From contig CM064502.1 of assembly GCA_032716605.1 (NCBI GenBank), positions 35,582,882 to 35,646,881 on the forward strand: 64,000 nt of DNA, read 5' to 3'. Source of the DNA: Paralithodes platypus (lineage: Eukaryota; Arthropoda; Malacostraca; Decapoda; Lithodidae). Positions within the stretch are counted from its first letter, which is position 1; the number at the start of each line of letters is the position of its first letter. The notes under the pieces are model-generated. The model saw only the letters and a list, made by a program, of their open reading frames with translations, had not been told where the DNA came from and did not search any database. Below, piece by piece: positions 1 through 9,410 of the stretch. The position numbers were made by a program, and so were the translations under genes.

Positions 1-7
1 GAAAAAC

Positions 8-2047
8 TTGACTGGCTACCCTATAAACGCGGCTCTGGTGGTAGTGGTGCAGGGTATTAATGCAACTCGGTCATACCCGCTGGTGCGGTTGGAGTTGGAG
101 GTGGATGGTGTGGCACGTGAATTGGATGTCGGGATTGTGGAGAAACTGCCAGTGGAGGGCGTCGACCTTCTTCTCGGCAACGACTTTGCAATGCCCGCTT
201 CTGAGGTTCTACCCTTAGTCGTTGCCGAGAGGCCGGCCGAAGTGAGTCGGGAAGAGCAAGAGTGGGTCGAGCGGTGCCAGACACAACCCATGGCGTGTGT
301 TGTCACCCGAGCTCGGGCAGCTAAAGTGTCACAGCCTAGTCCTCCGTCTTCAGACCAGCGGAGGAACGATCAACAGGAGGAGGCTAAAGCTGGAGTTGGT
401 TTTAAGAGTTTTGCCTCGGCGGCTCTCCTGGGTGATTCAGTATTAGCACCATTACTTAATTCTGGAGTAGCCCCTGGGCCTGTCATCGAGAGTGACGAGG
501 CTGGGCATGACGAGTCTCCACGACAGCAACGTTATGTACATCGAGAGAGACAGAGGGAGCAGCCCAGTATCGGGGAAGGTCATGCATTGCTCCGGGAGCA
601 GTTAGATCGCTTGGCACCCTCAGATATACGTCGGTTGCAACTAGAGGACCCTGAGCTCCAAACGTGTGCTAATGGAGCTGTAGAGCTCGACGAGGACGGC
701 GATGCACAGCCAGGAGATTTTTTTTATTTAGAAGGCATCCTCTATAGGCGTTTTCAAGACCCTAAACGTAGTTGGCAAAAGGGGTCCGGAGTAGTGGACC
801 AGTTGGTGGTGCCACGGGAGTGCAGGGATAGCCTACTGAGGTTGGCGCATAACACACCACTGGCAGGACATCTAGGGGTGAGAAAAACGGTGGCGGCTTT
901 GGGGAAATTGTTTTGGTGGCCGGGGATGAAGTCTCATGTGCAGTCATGGATAAACTCATGTGATATTTGTCAACGTGTCGGGAAACCGAACCAAGTTATT
1001 CCTAAGGCTCCGTTACACCCTATTCCTGTGATTGGGCCACCCTTTAGTAAAATTATTGTTGACATGGTTGGTCCACTCCCTCCCACTAAGGCGGGAAATA
1101 CATTTTTGTTAACCATAATGGATGTTGCCACTAGATACCCCGGTGCATACCCTATGAAAAATGGAATGGCTAAGACGGTAGTCAGTAACTTGTTGTGGTA
1201 CTTCTCAAGGTACGGGTACCCGGAGGAGATTCAGTCTGATCAGGGATCTAATTTCACCTCCAACATGTTCAAGCAAACAATGCAACAGCATGGGATACGA
1301 GCAGTAGTATCGTCAGCATATCACCCTGAGAGTCAAGGGGTGCTTGAGCGGTGGCATGCTACACTTAAAAGCATGCTCAGGTGTTATTGTGCTGACAACG
1401 GTATGGATTGGGATCTTGGATTGCCTTATGTGCTGTTTGCTGCTCGGGAGGTACCTGGTGAGAGCCTGGGATTTAGTCCAAACGAGCTGATTTTTGGACA
1501 CCGTGTCAGGGGCCCCCTTAACATGCTGAAAGAAATTTGGGAGGGGACTGTGCAGCCTTGTCCATTATTAAAGTATGTGCTTGAAAGCCGTGACCGCATG
1601 CTTAAGAGTCTGGAGATGGCAGGTAGAAATTTGACAGAATCACAAGCTTTGATGAAGGACAGGTATGATCGCAAAGTGAGGCTCCGGAAGTTCACTGTAG
1701 GACAAGAGGTATTAATTTTGTTGCCTTTGGTTGGTAACCCCCTCTCTGCGAAGTACACTGGACCTTATAAAATTGTAGAACAAATTTCAGACTTAGATTA
1801 CCTTGTTGCCACTCCAGACAGGAGGAAAAAGAACCAGTTATGTCACGTGAACCTTATTAAAGAGTATGTGAGGCGCCCCTCTGAGCCTCTCACTGTCCCT
1901 GTGTTAGCTTGTTGCGGCCGTGGTGGAGAAGGAGACGGGGACAGTCAAGCTTCAGAGGAGGATAGCTGGGATCAACATGTTTCAGCGGATCAGTGGGCGG
2001 GGAACTCGAGCCTTAGGGCTGACGAGGCTATAGCTAATTTTTCCTGA
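8..2047 (+). CDS. E1 pol, first part: protease C-terminus and integrase
   Basis: This is the upstream part of a retrotransposon polyprotein that processes the proteins and inserts the cDNA into the genome. The window opens inside the aspartic protease, after its active site; the flap-like LLLGND motif is near residues 54-59. A variable linker follows. Integrase has an HHCC zinc domain (LAHN..AGHLG about residues 280-290, CDIC about 318-321) and the core triad Asp in VDMVGP (~351), Asp in SDQGSN (~410) and Glu in VLERWH (~446), with D,D35E spacing. A GPY/F module (KYTGPYK) follows. The frame stops at 2,045-2,047 just after a run of five T. In relative E3 the same region reads on into RT, so the stop reflects a one-base slip rather than a true end. 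The start at 8 is only the window edge. Confidence 0.92.
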   Translation: MTGYPINAALVVVVQGINATRSYPLVRLELEVDGVARELDVGIVEKLPVEGVDLLLGNDFAMPASEVLPLVVAERPAEVSREEQEWVERCQTQPMACVVTRARAAKVSQPSPPSSDQRRNDQQEEAKAGVGFKSFASAALLGDSVLAPLLNSGVAPGPVIESDEAGHDESPRQQRYVHRERQREQPSIGEGHALLREQLDRLAPSDIRRLQLEDPELQTCANGAVELDEDGDAQPGDFFYLEGILYRRFQDPKRSWQKGSGVVDQLVVPRECRDSLLRLAHNTPLAGHLGVRKTVAALGKLFWWPGMKSHVQSWINSCDICQRVGKPNQVIPKAPLHPIPVIGPPFSKIIVDMVGPLPPTKAGNTFLLTIMDVATRYPGAYPMKNGMAKTVVSNLLWYFSRYGYPEEIQSDQGSNFTSNMFKQTMQQHGIRAVVSSAYHPESQGVLERWHATLKSMLRCYCADNGMDWDLGLPYVLFAAREVPGESLGFSPNELIFGHRVRGPLNMLKEIWEGTVQPCPLLKYVLESRDRMLKSLEMAGRNLTESQALMKDRYDRKVRLRKFTVGQEVLILLPLVGNPLSAKYTGPYKIVEQISDLDYLVATPDRRKKNQLCHVNLIKEYVRRPSEPLTVPVLACCGRGGEGDGDSQASEEDSWDQHVSADQWAGNSSLRADEAIANFS

Positions 2048-2072
2048 GCCGCAGTTTGATGCTATCCGTCAG

Positions 2073-3425
2073 TTGTTCGGTTCATACCCCACTGTATTTG
2101 CTGAACACCCAGGCCTCACTACTCAGGCTATGCATGATGTTGACGTGGGGGACCATCTATCCTTTAAGTCAATCCCGTACCGTGTGCCCCCCATAAAACT
2201 ACCAGCTCTGAGGGATGAGTTGGAGTATATGCTCGGTAGAGGGTTGATAGAGAAAGGCACAGTTAAGTGGACTTCCCCCGTAACACTGCAGCCTAAGCCA
2301 GATGGCAAGGTACGCTTTTGTATTGATTTCCGTAGGTTAAACGGTTTGACTCCAACTAACCCATATCCTCTTCCTCGGGTTGATGATAGTGTTGACAAAA
2401 TTGGTAATGCTCGTTTTTTGTCTAAAGTAGATTTAGTAAATGGATACTGGCAAGTACCTTTGTCCGAGCGTGCTAAAGAGGTATGTGGTTTTGTTGTGGA
2501 CGGGAGTACCTACCGGTGCGATGTTATGCCTTACGGACTTAAGAATGCACCAGCAACGTTTCAGAACCTGATGAATGAAATTGTAAAGGACATTCCAAAT
2601 TGCACCGTATATTCGGACGATGTAATCATTTATGATGACGACTTTGAGAGCCATTGTGAGCACCTTGAGACCTTGTTCCGGAAACTTAGTGAAGCAGGTC
2701 TGGTAGTAAATTTGGCAAAGTGTGACTTCGTAAAAGCCACTGTGCAGTACCTTGGGTTTGTAGTGGGAAGGGGACAGGTGTGCCCTCCTCAGAACAAGGT
2801 ACAGGCTATCAATAAATATCCGCACCCAACAACCAAGAAGCAGATTATGAGATTCTTGGGTATGATAGGCTACTACAGACGCTTCATAAAAGGTTACTCA
2901 ACGGTGTTGGCACCTCTCACAGATTTGTTATCTAAAGACAAAAAGTTTTTGTGGGCACCTGAGTGTGAAAAGGCTTTCACTTTGGTGAAACATTTGCTAT
3001 GTACTCACCCAATACTCAGGGCCCCAGACTTTAACAGGCCTTTTCAGCTGGCAACAGATGCTAGTGGTGTAGGGGCTGGTGCCGTCTTGCTACAGACAGA
3101 AAATGAAGGTGTGGAACACCCAGTAAGTTTCTTTTCTAAGAAGTTCAATGCTGCACAAAAGAACTATTCTACAATAGAAAAGGAATTACTGGCGATTGTG
3201 CTGTCGCTCAGGCACTTCGAGGTGTATGTTCCAGGCTATGGCCCAGTCGTGGTTATCTACACTGATCATCACCCTTTGAGATTCCTGAATCAATTTCACA
3301 ATCGCAATATGAGACTGACCAGGTGGTCTTTGATGTTGCAGGAGTATAACCTGGACATCCGTCATATTGCTGGATGTGACAATGTGATCGCGGATTGTTT
3401 ATCAAGGGTGGATGATCAGTCGTAG
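2073..3425 (+). CDS. E1 pol, second part: reverse transcriptase and RNase H
   Basis: This part copies element RNA into DNA and removes the RNA template. Visible RT blocks are the FCIDFRRLN palm motif, LVNGYWQVPL, YGLKNAPATFQ and the catalytic box, here Y-S-D-D at residues 180-183 where relatives have YLDD or YIDD. The thumb/connection RFLGMIGYYRRF follows. RNase H has Asp 329 (TDASG), the catalytic Glu of EKELLAI (~371) and Asp 398 (YTDHH), and ends DNVIADCLSRVD. The ATG at 2,073 is not a real start: residues upstream of it in this frame match E3 pol, so this is the continuation of the preceding ORF after a one-base frameshift. The serine in YSDD is unusual and may lower activity. Confidence 0.92.
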   Translation: MFGSYPTVFAEHPGLTTQAMHDVDVGDHLSFKSIPYRVPPIKLPALRDELEYMLGRGLIEKGTVKWTSPVTLQPKPDGKVRFCIDFRRLNGLTPTNPYPLPRVDDSVDKIGNARFLSKVDLVNGYWQVPLSERAKEVCGFVVDGSTYRCDVMPYGLKNAPATFQNLMNEIVKDIPNCTVYSDDVIIYDDDFESHCEHLETLFRKLSEAGLVVNLAKCDFVKATVQYLGFVVGRGQVCPPQNKVQAINKYPHPTTKKQIMRFLGMIGYYRRFIKGYSTVLAPLTDLLSKDKKFLWAPECEKAFTLVKHLLCTHPILRAPDFNRPFQLATDASGVGAGAVLLQTENEGVEHPVSFFSKKFNAAQKNYSTIEKELLAIVLSLRHFEVYVPGYGPVVVIYTDHHPLRFLNQFHNRNMRLTRWSLMLQEYNLDIRHIAGCDNVIADCLSRVDDQS

Positions 3426-3825
3426 GCTATCACAGGTGTGGGGGTTTGAGTGAAGGAAAATAGGCTGCCCTTATAGTGCAGCCGGGAAAAACATATTAAA
3501 ATATAAAAATCATATAAAAACTCTTTCTTTTGATATAGGTAATCGTATAAGTTTGTCATAGCCTATAGAGTTTGAGTAGTCCACGAACTATCAAACGGCT
3601 GAGCTGCTGTAAGCTCGCTCTGGGAGCATGATATTGTGTATTTTTGCTATTGTTGGGAGGAGTTATAAAATGTGATTTTTTTTTTTTTTTAATAATTAGA
3701 TGTGTTTTGGTGATAAACTCAGCTTTGTTTTAGTGCCATGCGGTCGCTGGGTGTGAGGGGCTTGATGGGGTTCTGTGTTTGTCAGATTTTAGCTCGGGGT
3801 TGAGCAAGTAAAATCTTGGGGGAGG
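3426..3825 (+). other. E1 3' untranslated stretch with polypurine tract
   Basis: This is 400 bp without a readable ORF between the RNase H stop and the 3' LTR. It ends in TTGGGGGAGG (3,816-3,825) directly before the LTR, the expected plus-strand primer. The same ten bases precede the 3' LTR of E3 at 61,617-61,626, supporting the assignment. Confidence 0.8.
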
Positions 3826-5677
3826 TGTGACGCATGTCCAGTGTGAGCATGCTGTACAGAACGCCTAGTCATGCCCCACTCTCGCTAGGATCGTCAGGGC
3901 AGGAACTTTGGCTGTAGTCTATGTAGAGTTTCCTAACTTAGTTCATGTGAGCCGTTGTACTATAAGTAATATGAATATGTATTTTGTTTTCATCTGAGTC
4001 AACGAGTTCTATTTTATATCATTAGTTATAAGTATTGTGTGTAAAACTTATTTGTAATGATGGGAGAAGCGGCAGCCACAGTTGGGGGTCAGTGGGTGCG
4101 CCATGCGGGAGGTGGGCCTAACTCACTAGCACTCCCCCCCTCCCCTCAGTGCTAGGAAAGCCTTTGTCTATCCCAGAGGAGAGAGAGAAATTACGTAATG
4201 ATTGTCAGTGGGCGGTCCTTAGTAGTTCACGTTGGGCTCACTAGAGGGCCGAGTATAAATAAGGGAAGTCTAGCCATTTTTTGATCAGAACTCATTAGGC
4301 AGAGCGACTTCTCATTTCCCTTGCTAACTATATATATTCTTCTGACTGATGTGAACTTTCTCTACTACCTCACAGTCTTATCTCCTCTTTTCCCTACCCT
4401 TTTTAACTTCCATGGTCCCGTTGGTGCAGAGCTAGTCAGCCAACGTATTATCGCTTGAGTTCTCATGAGATACATGTCTATTAGATAGCCTATTTTGGAA
4501 GGGTTAACTTAGAATAGGATTGATTTATGTTTGTTGCACTTGTATATGCATTTCCCTGTGTGTTATTATTAATATTCCTGTTTTCTGCTGCTCTAGGTAA
4601 TGCTAGACTGGGGTAAGGCTTTTCTGTGTTACGAGTTGTTGTTTGATGCAGTGGTTAAGCGATAAACCTGCATACTCGTTTCGGTTCAGTGAAGCCTAGG
4701 TTGTCTTCGCGGCTGACTGTGTTGAGTTAATAATTTACAGTGCGTGAGGGCAAGTGCCTAACCACCCTGTATTTTATTAACAGGTTGTTTTTACTTTGTC
4801 AAGGAGCCGGGAGAAAACCAGATACAAGGGATCTGGATTTCTCAAAGTGCACTTGTTAGTGTTAACATAATACTTTAAACAGTTGTGAGGACTTCGCTAG
4901 GCTACGAGCCGTTTTTGCTCAGTCACTGCGACCTTTTGCCCACAGTACCCCAGCTAGACTTTACTCGATTAGTAGATACAGAATAGTATTGAAGCTTTCC
5001 TTATGTATGATATTGTTTATGCACTATTGATTTAATGTGTTGCACGCTTGGCTACTTTAGTGATTAGTGGCCCACGAGCACAATCCGAGTAGGCTATTGC
5101 CGTTGCATTTGCGGAGTACTTCTTTTTAATGTTTGCCATTTACTATTGCATATTCTTTTAATTATTCTTATGCCAATTTAAACCTTTAATAGTATTTAAT
5201 TGCCAGTGTTTTTGCTTATTGAATTGCTGTTCAAAATCCGATTCATACTTCTTACGAGCATCCGAGAAGCATCTAACTTTTTTCAGAAGATTCCTTGCTC
5301 GATGCTTAAGGACTATTAATTAACGTAACGTAATAGTGCCGATCCGAAGTAGAGGGTGGAGGACTTCTTAAGTTCTTAGTCAAGGGTGGATTACTTCGGC
5401 TTCGGCCAACACTATTCTTTGGTGTTGTTGTTTCTTACTTCTTTGTTTGATTGTTGACCAGACTAGATAATTCCTGTCTCTTTATTAGTCTGTTGTTGAA
5501 CACTAGTACCGAGTTCTTGTATACCCCGTTATAGCAGATTGAACTCTGGAGGATATTGGTGTTTTTTGTTCGGCTGGCAGTACTCAGGGGTTGGGATCGT
5601 GTGTTTCCGTTGTGGCAGCGAGCTGTATTCGAGTCCTGATTGAGAGCCATTGTGTACCCGAGTGCCAGGTCGTAACA
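3826..5677 (+). repeat. E1 3' LTR (1,852 bp)
   Basis: Begins TGTGACGCATG and ends CGTAACA, giving TG...CA termini. Its boundaries are confirmed by a near-identical solo copy at 40,498-42,324 that is bounded by a 4-bp target duplication. Identity between the two looks about 95% by eye with small indels. The LTR is long for Ty3/gypsy and holds a TATA-like box near 4,254. The segment around 5,340-5,425 (GAAGTAGAGGGTGGAGG...GGATTACTTCGG) has a diverged match upstream of E4 gag. Confidence 0.92.
4254..4300 (+). promoter_or_regulatory. Putative LTR core promoter (TATA box) of E1
   Basis: TATAAATAAG at 4,254-4,263 sits in the middle of the LTR. An initiator-like CTCATT lies about 30 bp downstream near 4,291. 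The same position in the solo LTR keeps TATAAAAG (40,926-40,933). Conservation in two copies and the spacing fit a Pol II promoter that would mark the U3/R border; no transcript evidence is available. Confidence 0.5.
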
Positions 5678-5730
5678 CTGTCCTTGGCCCCGCCCTCAAA
5701 TGTACAACTATTATATTAGATTAGATTAGA

Positions 5731-5780
5731 TTAACCTAACCTGGTTAACCTAACCTAACCTAACCTAACCTAACCTAACG
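5731..5780. repeat. Interstitial telomeric repeat (CCTAA)n / (TTAGG)n
   Basis: About eight CCTAA units, with one ACCTGGTT interruption, preceded by ATTAG-rich variants from about 5,713. TTAGG is the ancestral arthropod telomere unit. It lies 53 bp from the end of an LTR and abuts the AT-rich tail of a tRNA-like element on the minus strand, so it is internal in this sequence rather than a chromosome end. Confidence 0.8.
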
Positions 5781-5841
5781 CTAAAATATAAAACAAATAA
5801 CCAAAATAAAAAATATAACAAAATAAAAAATATAAAATACA

Positions 5842-5914
5842 CTAAATTCGAGTGGGATCGAACACTGGTTTTCCCAGTGAAAGACGGGAGCTATACCGAT
5901 TGAGCTATGGGACG
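5842..5914 (-). repeat. tRNA-like sequence: tRNA pseudogene or head of a tRNA-derived SINE
   Basis: Read on the minus strand it starts CGTCCCATAGCTCAATCGG, which fits an acceptor strand plus Pol III A box, and later has TGTTCGATCC, which fits a B box. The putative anticodon loop CTTTCAC would give TTC. The anticodon stem is imperfect, one D-stem pair is missing, and the 3' end does not pair with the acceptor strand but runs into an AT-rich body (5,781-5,841) that ends at the telomeric repeat. That favours a SINE or processed pseudogene over a working tRNA. Confidence 0.5.
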
Positions 5915-5962
5915 ATGTGGCAGGAATGGTTTGAAGGCTATATTTAAACGCGGGGCGGGCCA

Positions 5963-6292
5963 ATGGAGGTGAGGGGCGGGGCCAAGGGGCCTAGATTCTC
6001 ACGTATGCAGTCTTATTTTATGGACTATTATAAATATCTGGAGAAGAAACAAAAGGTGTATGTTGCCTCTATGGACTTGGAGAAGGCCTATGACAGAGTA
6101 GATAGAGAAGGTTTGTGGAAAGTACTTAGAATATACGGAGTAGAGGGCAAGTTTCTGAAAGCAGTGAAGAGCATGTATGAGGGTGCAAAGGCGGCAGTAC
6201 GTGTGGAGAGTGAGCAGAGCGAGTTCTTTAACCTGAATGTTGGTTTGAAACAGGGGTGTGTGATGTCCCTGTGTTTTTTTTTTTTTTTTTAA
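5963..6292 (+). pseudogene. LINE-A reverse transcriptase, N-terminal palm fragment
   Basis: The recognisable part starts near residue 15. It has the RT block A motif SMDLEKAYDRVDR, whose first Asp is a catalytic residue, and block B GLKQGCVMS. The frame then runs into a poly-T track (6,275-6,292), which is the antisense poly(A) tail of the inserted LINE-C, so the last residues are not RT. The upstream residues before RMQSYF may be unrelated sequence; the given start is only the first ATG. Confidence 0.8.
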
Positions 6293-6830
6293 GAGACAAT
6301 GAACGGAGGAAGGAAAAACACAGATAAAACAAAAGAGGTCCATGTGCCTAAAGGCATCATCCATTCATAAAATTTTTGTAACAACTGGAATTAAACATTT
6401 GTAGATTGTAAGTTTGTGGAAAGCAATTCGAGGGAAGTGAATTCCAGAGAGTAGTAGCTCTGGGGATAAATGAATTCTGATAAGCAGAAGTTCTGCATCG
6501 TGGAGGAGAAAGTGTAAATTCATGGGCGCTCTCAGCTGCCCTAGTTATACGGGGAAAGATGTGGAGAGGCGGCACAATTGAAGCAAGTTCCTCGGAACAA
6601 TTGCTGTGAAAATATCTGTAGAATAATGCAAGGGATGCAACGTTTCTTCGTATGGATAATGTAGGTAGGTCCTGTGTGATTGCAGGGTTATTTATTAATC
6701 TAATAGCTTTATTTTGAATGTTGTCCAACTGCCTCAATGCAACCACTCCACTTCCACCCCACAGAGGTGAACAGTAATCCATCTGAGAACGCACATGACT
6801 TTTATATATTACGGCCAACTGTATACTTAC
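6274..6830 (-). mobile_element. LINE-C 3' fragment inserted antisense into LINE-A
   Basis: On the minus strand this is the 3' end of a poly(A)-tailed LINE: C-terminal coding region (6,357-6,818), short 3' UTR with ATTGTCTCTT, then about 18 A (poly-T at 6,275-6,292 on +). It separates LINE-A block B from block C, so it came later. The same 3' end occurs at 34,871-35,034. The 5' boundary near 6,830 is approximate. Confidence 0.82.
6357..6818 (-). pseudogene. LINE-C ORF2 C-terminal fragment
   Basis: 154 residues beginning in the RT thumb (KSHVRSQMDYCSPLWGG, a signature of arthropod LINE RTs) and continuing through the poorly conserved C-terminal region LWNSLPSNCFPQ to a stop before the 3' UTR. 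RT catalytic blocks are absent because the copy is 5'-truncated. The copy at 34.5-34.9 kb is nearly identical over LRQLD...NCFPQTY. Confidence 0.82.
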
Positions 6831-7555
6831 GGTTTACTGTACGGTTTACTGTATATATGAGTGGAGTCATGAAAGAAATACTATCAAGAGCAGTGGATGT
6901 TGGTGTATCGCTGAAAAGGGAGGGAATTGAGTGGAAGCTACCTATACTGCTGTTTGCGGATGATACAGTTCTGATGAGTGGTAATGAATGGGAGCTGCAG
7001 GGTCTGGTAAATGAGTTTGGAACAGTGTGCGAAAAACGGAATTTGAACGTAAATGCAGGGAAGAGCAAGGTTATGGTCTTCGAAAGGGGTGAAGTCACAG
7101 AGTGTGAGGTGAAGCTGAACGGTCAGGCTATGGAGATCGTCAACTCTTTTAAGTATCTGGACAGTGTGTTGAGTAAAGATGGGACTATGGATGAAGAAGT
7201 GTGGGAGAGGGTACATCAGGGGAAGAGGGTTGTAGGAATGCTAAAAGCAGTAACAAGAAAAAGGGTGGTCAGTATGGAAGTGAAGAAGTCCTTGCATGAC
7301 AGTGTGGTAATCCCGACACTGACTTACGGAAGCGAAGCATGGACGTTGGTTGAGAGACTCAGACCAAGAGTGAGAGCAGTGGAAATGAATTACTTAAGGA
7401 GCGCGTGCGGAGTTACATGGAGGGATAGACAGACTAATGAGGAAGTAAGAAGGAGGTGTGGTGTGGAGGTAGATGTGCTGGAAAGTATGAAAAGGAACAA
7501 CTTGAGATGGTTCGGCCATAATTATGGAACGTATGGAAAGCGAGAGAATGACTAA
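6737..7555 (+). pseudogene. LINE-A reverse transcriptase, catalytic and thumb region
   Basis: LINE-A sequence starts near 6,855 (MSGVMKEIL); residues before that are read through the inserted LINE-C and flank. LLFADDTVLM near 6,950-6,975 is RT block C with the two catalytic aspartates. Downstream VNAGKSKVMVFE and YGSEAWTL are thumb motifs, and LRWFGH near the end is a C-terminal LINE signature. A frameshift near 7,530 ends the frame early; the reading-frame remnants continue to the GATA tail near 7,750. Confidence 0.85.
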
Positions 7556-7770
7556 GAGGGTGTACGAGAGCGAGGTGGAGGGACAGAGAGGGAGAGGTAG
7601 ACCGAATGAGAGGTAGAAGGATGGAGTGAGGAAGTACATGAACAAAGGCGGTGCTGGTTGGGGGGAGGGGCGTCGACTGACTAGGGACAGAGGTGCATGG
7701 GGGCGGTTCGTTCGTGGCCACCCCTTCGGGGATCACGGCGTCAGGCAATAGATAGATAGATAGATAATAT

Positions 7771-8049
7771 TCTACTCTATGTGAGGTTTAAGCGCTATAT
7801 AATGTCAAACACTTCTAAGAAACTTACATTGGATGAATTATTTACTTCATAAATCTCTGAATAGAGGAACTGAAGCAATAATATATTTTGTACAAAGGTT
7901 TGAGACATTCAGAGAAATCTAGTTTTATATTTACAAAGAGCGAATATGCTACAAATTAAACACACGAAAACTGCTTCAAAAATCATACTAATGGCTGCTA
8001 ATAGTATATAACGCATAATCTTGGTATATTTCTGTTTTACCTAAACAAA
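7771..8049. other. No gene seen
   Basis: AT-rich unique-looking DNA between the LINE-A tail and a CR1 tail fragment. No ORF of note, no tandem structure and no match to other parts of the window were noticed. Confidence 0.5.
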
Positions 8050-8189
8050 TATTGTGGTTCGTCCCCAAAGCGACCATTCCCCATCTGGTGGTCGCCCCAA
8101 GAAGCTTGTCCGTGGTGCGTCTAATTAGGGTTGGCCTTGTGTGGCCAATCGGATTTCTGCAGACTCCCATTTTCTTATGTTCTTATGTT
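8050..8189 (+). repeat. CR1-like LINE 3'-terminal fragment (+)
   Basis: Contains CAGACTCCCATTTTC followed by two copies of the 8-mer TTCTTATG at 8,172-8,189, the form of 3' end used by CR1 elements. The same end occurs on the minus strand at about 9,317, 28,049 and 63,421. Confidence 0.7.
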
Positions 8190-8192
8190 TCT

Positions 8193-8790
8193 TAGCAATG
8201 ATCTGAAGCCTAGAAAACAAGGCAAACAGGATTATTAGATTCATCTTTCGGAATGTGAGGAACAGAACTGCTGACGTTATCTTGAAATGTTACTTAGTGA
8301 GACCTCATAATTATGGATTGTGCCGTTCATATAATTATGGTGCCTTTATTATAGAATGTAGGTAACTTTCTAGAGGTAATCCAACGTATTATGACAAAAA
8401 TTATCCGCACTATTTGATATTTATCGTATGAGAAGAGGTTAAAACCCTTGGCTTACATTCATTAGAAAGACGATAATGTAGAGTAGATATGATAGAGGTG
8501 TTTAAGCGAGTTGAGAGCATAAACTCAGGCGAGAGTAAAGTATAAAAGCTGAATGATTGCGAAATAGCCCTTACAAATGGTTTCTAACTACATAACTTCT
8601 GCTTTTGCTTTGGAAATCGGGTTGTGAATAATGTGGAATAGATAGCCTAGTAATTTAATCAGTTAAGAAACGATGGAAAGTGTCAAACGTAATTATGGAT
8701 GATATTGGTTAGGTGTGAAAGGGAACTGCTTAGTGTGGGCCAGTAGACTCTCTGGAGATTTGCGGGTTCATTTCCATACAAGTCGTCTTT
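8193..8790 (+). pseudogene. Old CR1-like LINE RT C-terminal relic (+)
   Basis: Conceptual reading, allowing frameshifts, matches the intact CR1 at 28.3-29.9 kb: NDLKPRK, NRTADVIL, LVRPH and IEVFKRV appear in order (8,195-8,520), followed by a 3' UTR resembling the CR1 one (GGTTAGGTGTGAAAGGGAACTGC near 8,709). Many indels and stops show an old, decayed copy. It begins right after another CR1 terminus. Confidence 0.7.
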
Positions 8791-9182
8791 ATTATAATAA
8801 TACTACTATTATGTACAAGTTCTATAGTTTTGAGTCAGTTATTCATACAATGTAGAGCTACAGCCATAACGTCTAAGAAAACATTGATAATATAATAAAG
8901 ATCTCTATTGGTTCTTGGATTATTGACAGAATAATTGTTTCCGCTACATGCAGGTGACAACAGGTGAGCCTGAGGGTTGTTGAGGATATACTACAAATGG
9001 TAAACTATTTTACTCACACATAATAACAGTATAGGAATAATGAAAACCGTCATGCTGGTCTTTAAACTATAAAGAAACCTTTGCTGAATTAAATCTAGTC
9101 ACACCTTCACCGAATATATAGGTTACCGTACCTGAATATGTTGGCACCCATATACAGTGTGTTGCATACGAACCAAAGATAA

Positions 9183-9183
<1 letters not shown>
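8791..9183. other. No gene seen
   Basis: AT-rich sequence with no convincing ORF, no RNA-like fold and no internal repeat noticed. It leads into a TC/TA microsatellite. Confidence 0.45.
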
Positions 9184-9280
<97 letters not shown>

Positions 9281-9300
9281 TATATATATACAGTATATAC
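9184..9300. repeat. Compound microsatellite (TC)n-(TA)n
   Basis: About 28 bp of TC repeat followed by roughly 90 bp of TA repeat broken by TACTGTATA/TACAGTATA units. Similar TACTGTATATA-punctuated TA arrays occur at 32,040-32,166 and 63,900-63,990. Confidence 0.95.
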
Positions 9301-9316
9301 CGGTATATAAATTTAT

Positions 9317-9410
9317 AAGAACATAAGAAAACGGGAGTCTGATGAGAGCCGATTGGCCCACACAAGGCAGTTCCCTTTCGAACCCAACCCATCTGAAGGG
9401 GGTTGGGATG
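9317..9410 (-). repeat. CR1-like LINE 3'-terminal fragment (-)
   Basis: ATAAGAACATAAGAAAACGG on the + strand is the reverse complement of the CR1 (TTCTTATG)2 end; GAGCCGATTGGCCCA and CAAGGCAG follow as in the copies at 28,049 and 63,421. It fades into a G-rich run near 9,420. Confidence 0.7.

Larger units (their letters stand above)
1..5677 (+). mobile_element. E1: Gmr1-like Ty3/gypsy LTR retrotransposon, 5' part cut by window edge
   Basis: The order on the + strand is end of protease, integrase, reverse transcriptase, RNase H, short 3' untranslated stretch, polypurine tract, 3' LTR. RT and RNase H are of Ty3/gypsy type, but integrase lies upstream of RT, the arrangement known for Gmr1-like elements. 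Gag, most of the protease and the 5' LTR lie outside the window. The pol frame is broken once near 2,040. E3 in this window is a close relative and the solo LTR at 40.5 kb belongs to the same LTR family. The right flank begins at 5,678; the target-site duplication cannot be checked because the left end is missing. Confidence 0.93.
5963..7770 (+). mobile_element. LINE-A: truncated non-LTR retrotransposon with (GATA)n tail
   Basis: Two ORF pieces carry RT blocks in order, interrupted by an antisense LINE-C insertion at about 6,274-6,830. The 3' part continues as frameshifted coding sequence to about 7,750 and ends in a short (ATAG)n tract at 7,750-7,768, typical of LINE families with simple-repeat tails. 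The 5' end, including any endonuclease, is missing. The clade was not assigned. Confidence 0.85.

Noticed and set aside
3826..5677. ORF 5,435-5,650 (-) and similar ORF 42,067-42,363 (-) as a conserved gene
   Set aside because: They match only because both lie in copies of the same LTR; no domain and antisense to the element.
5731..5780. True chromosome end
   Set aside because: Only about 50 bp of telomeric repeat, followed on both sides by transposable elements.
5842..5914. Functional tRNA-Glu gene on the minus strand
   Set aside because: The acceptor stem cannot form, the anticodon and D stems are imperfect, and the 3' end merges with an AT-rich body; better read as a SINE or pseudogene.
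9184..9300. CRISPR-like or regulatory repeat array
   Set aside because: Simple TC/TA microsatellite without spacers; the genome is eukaryotic.
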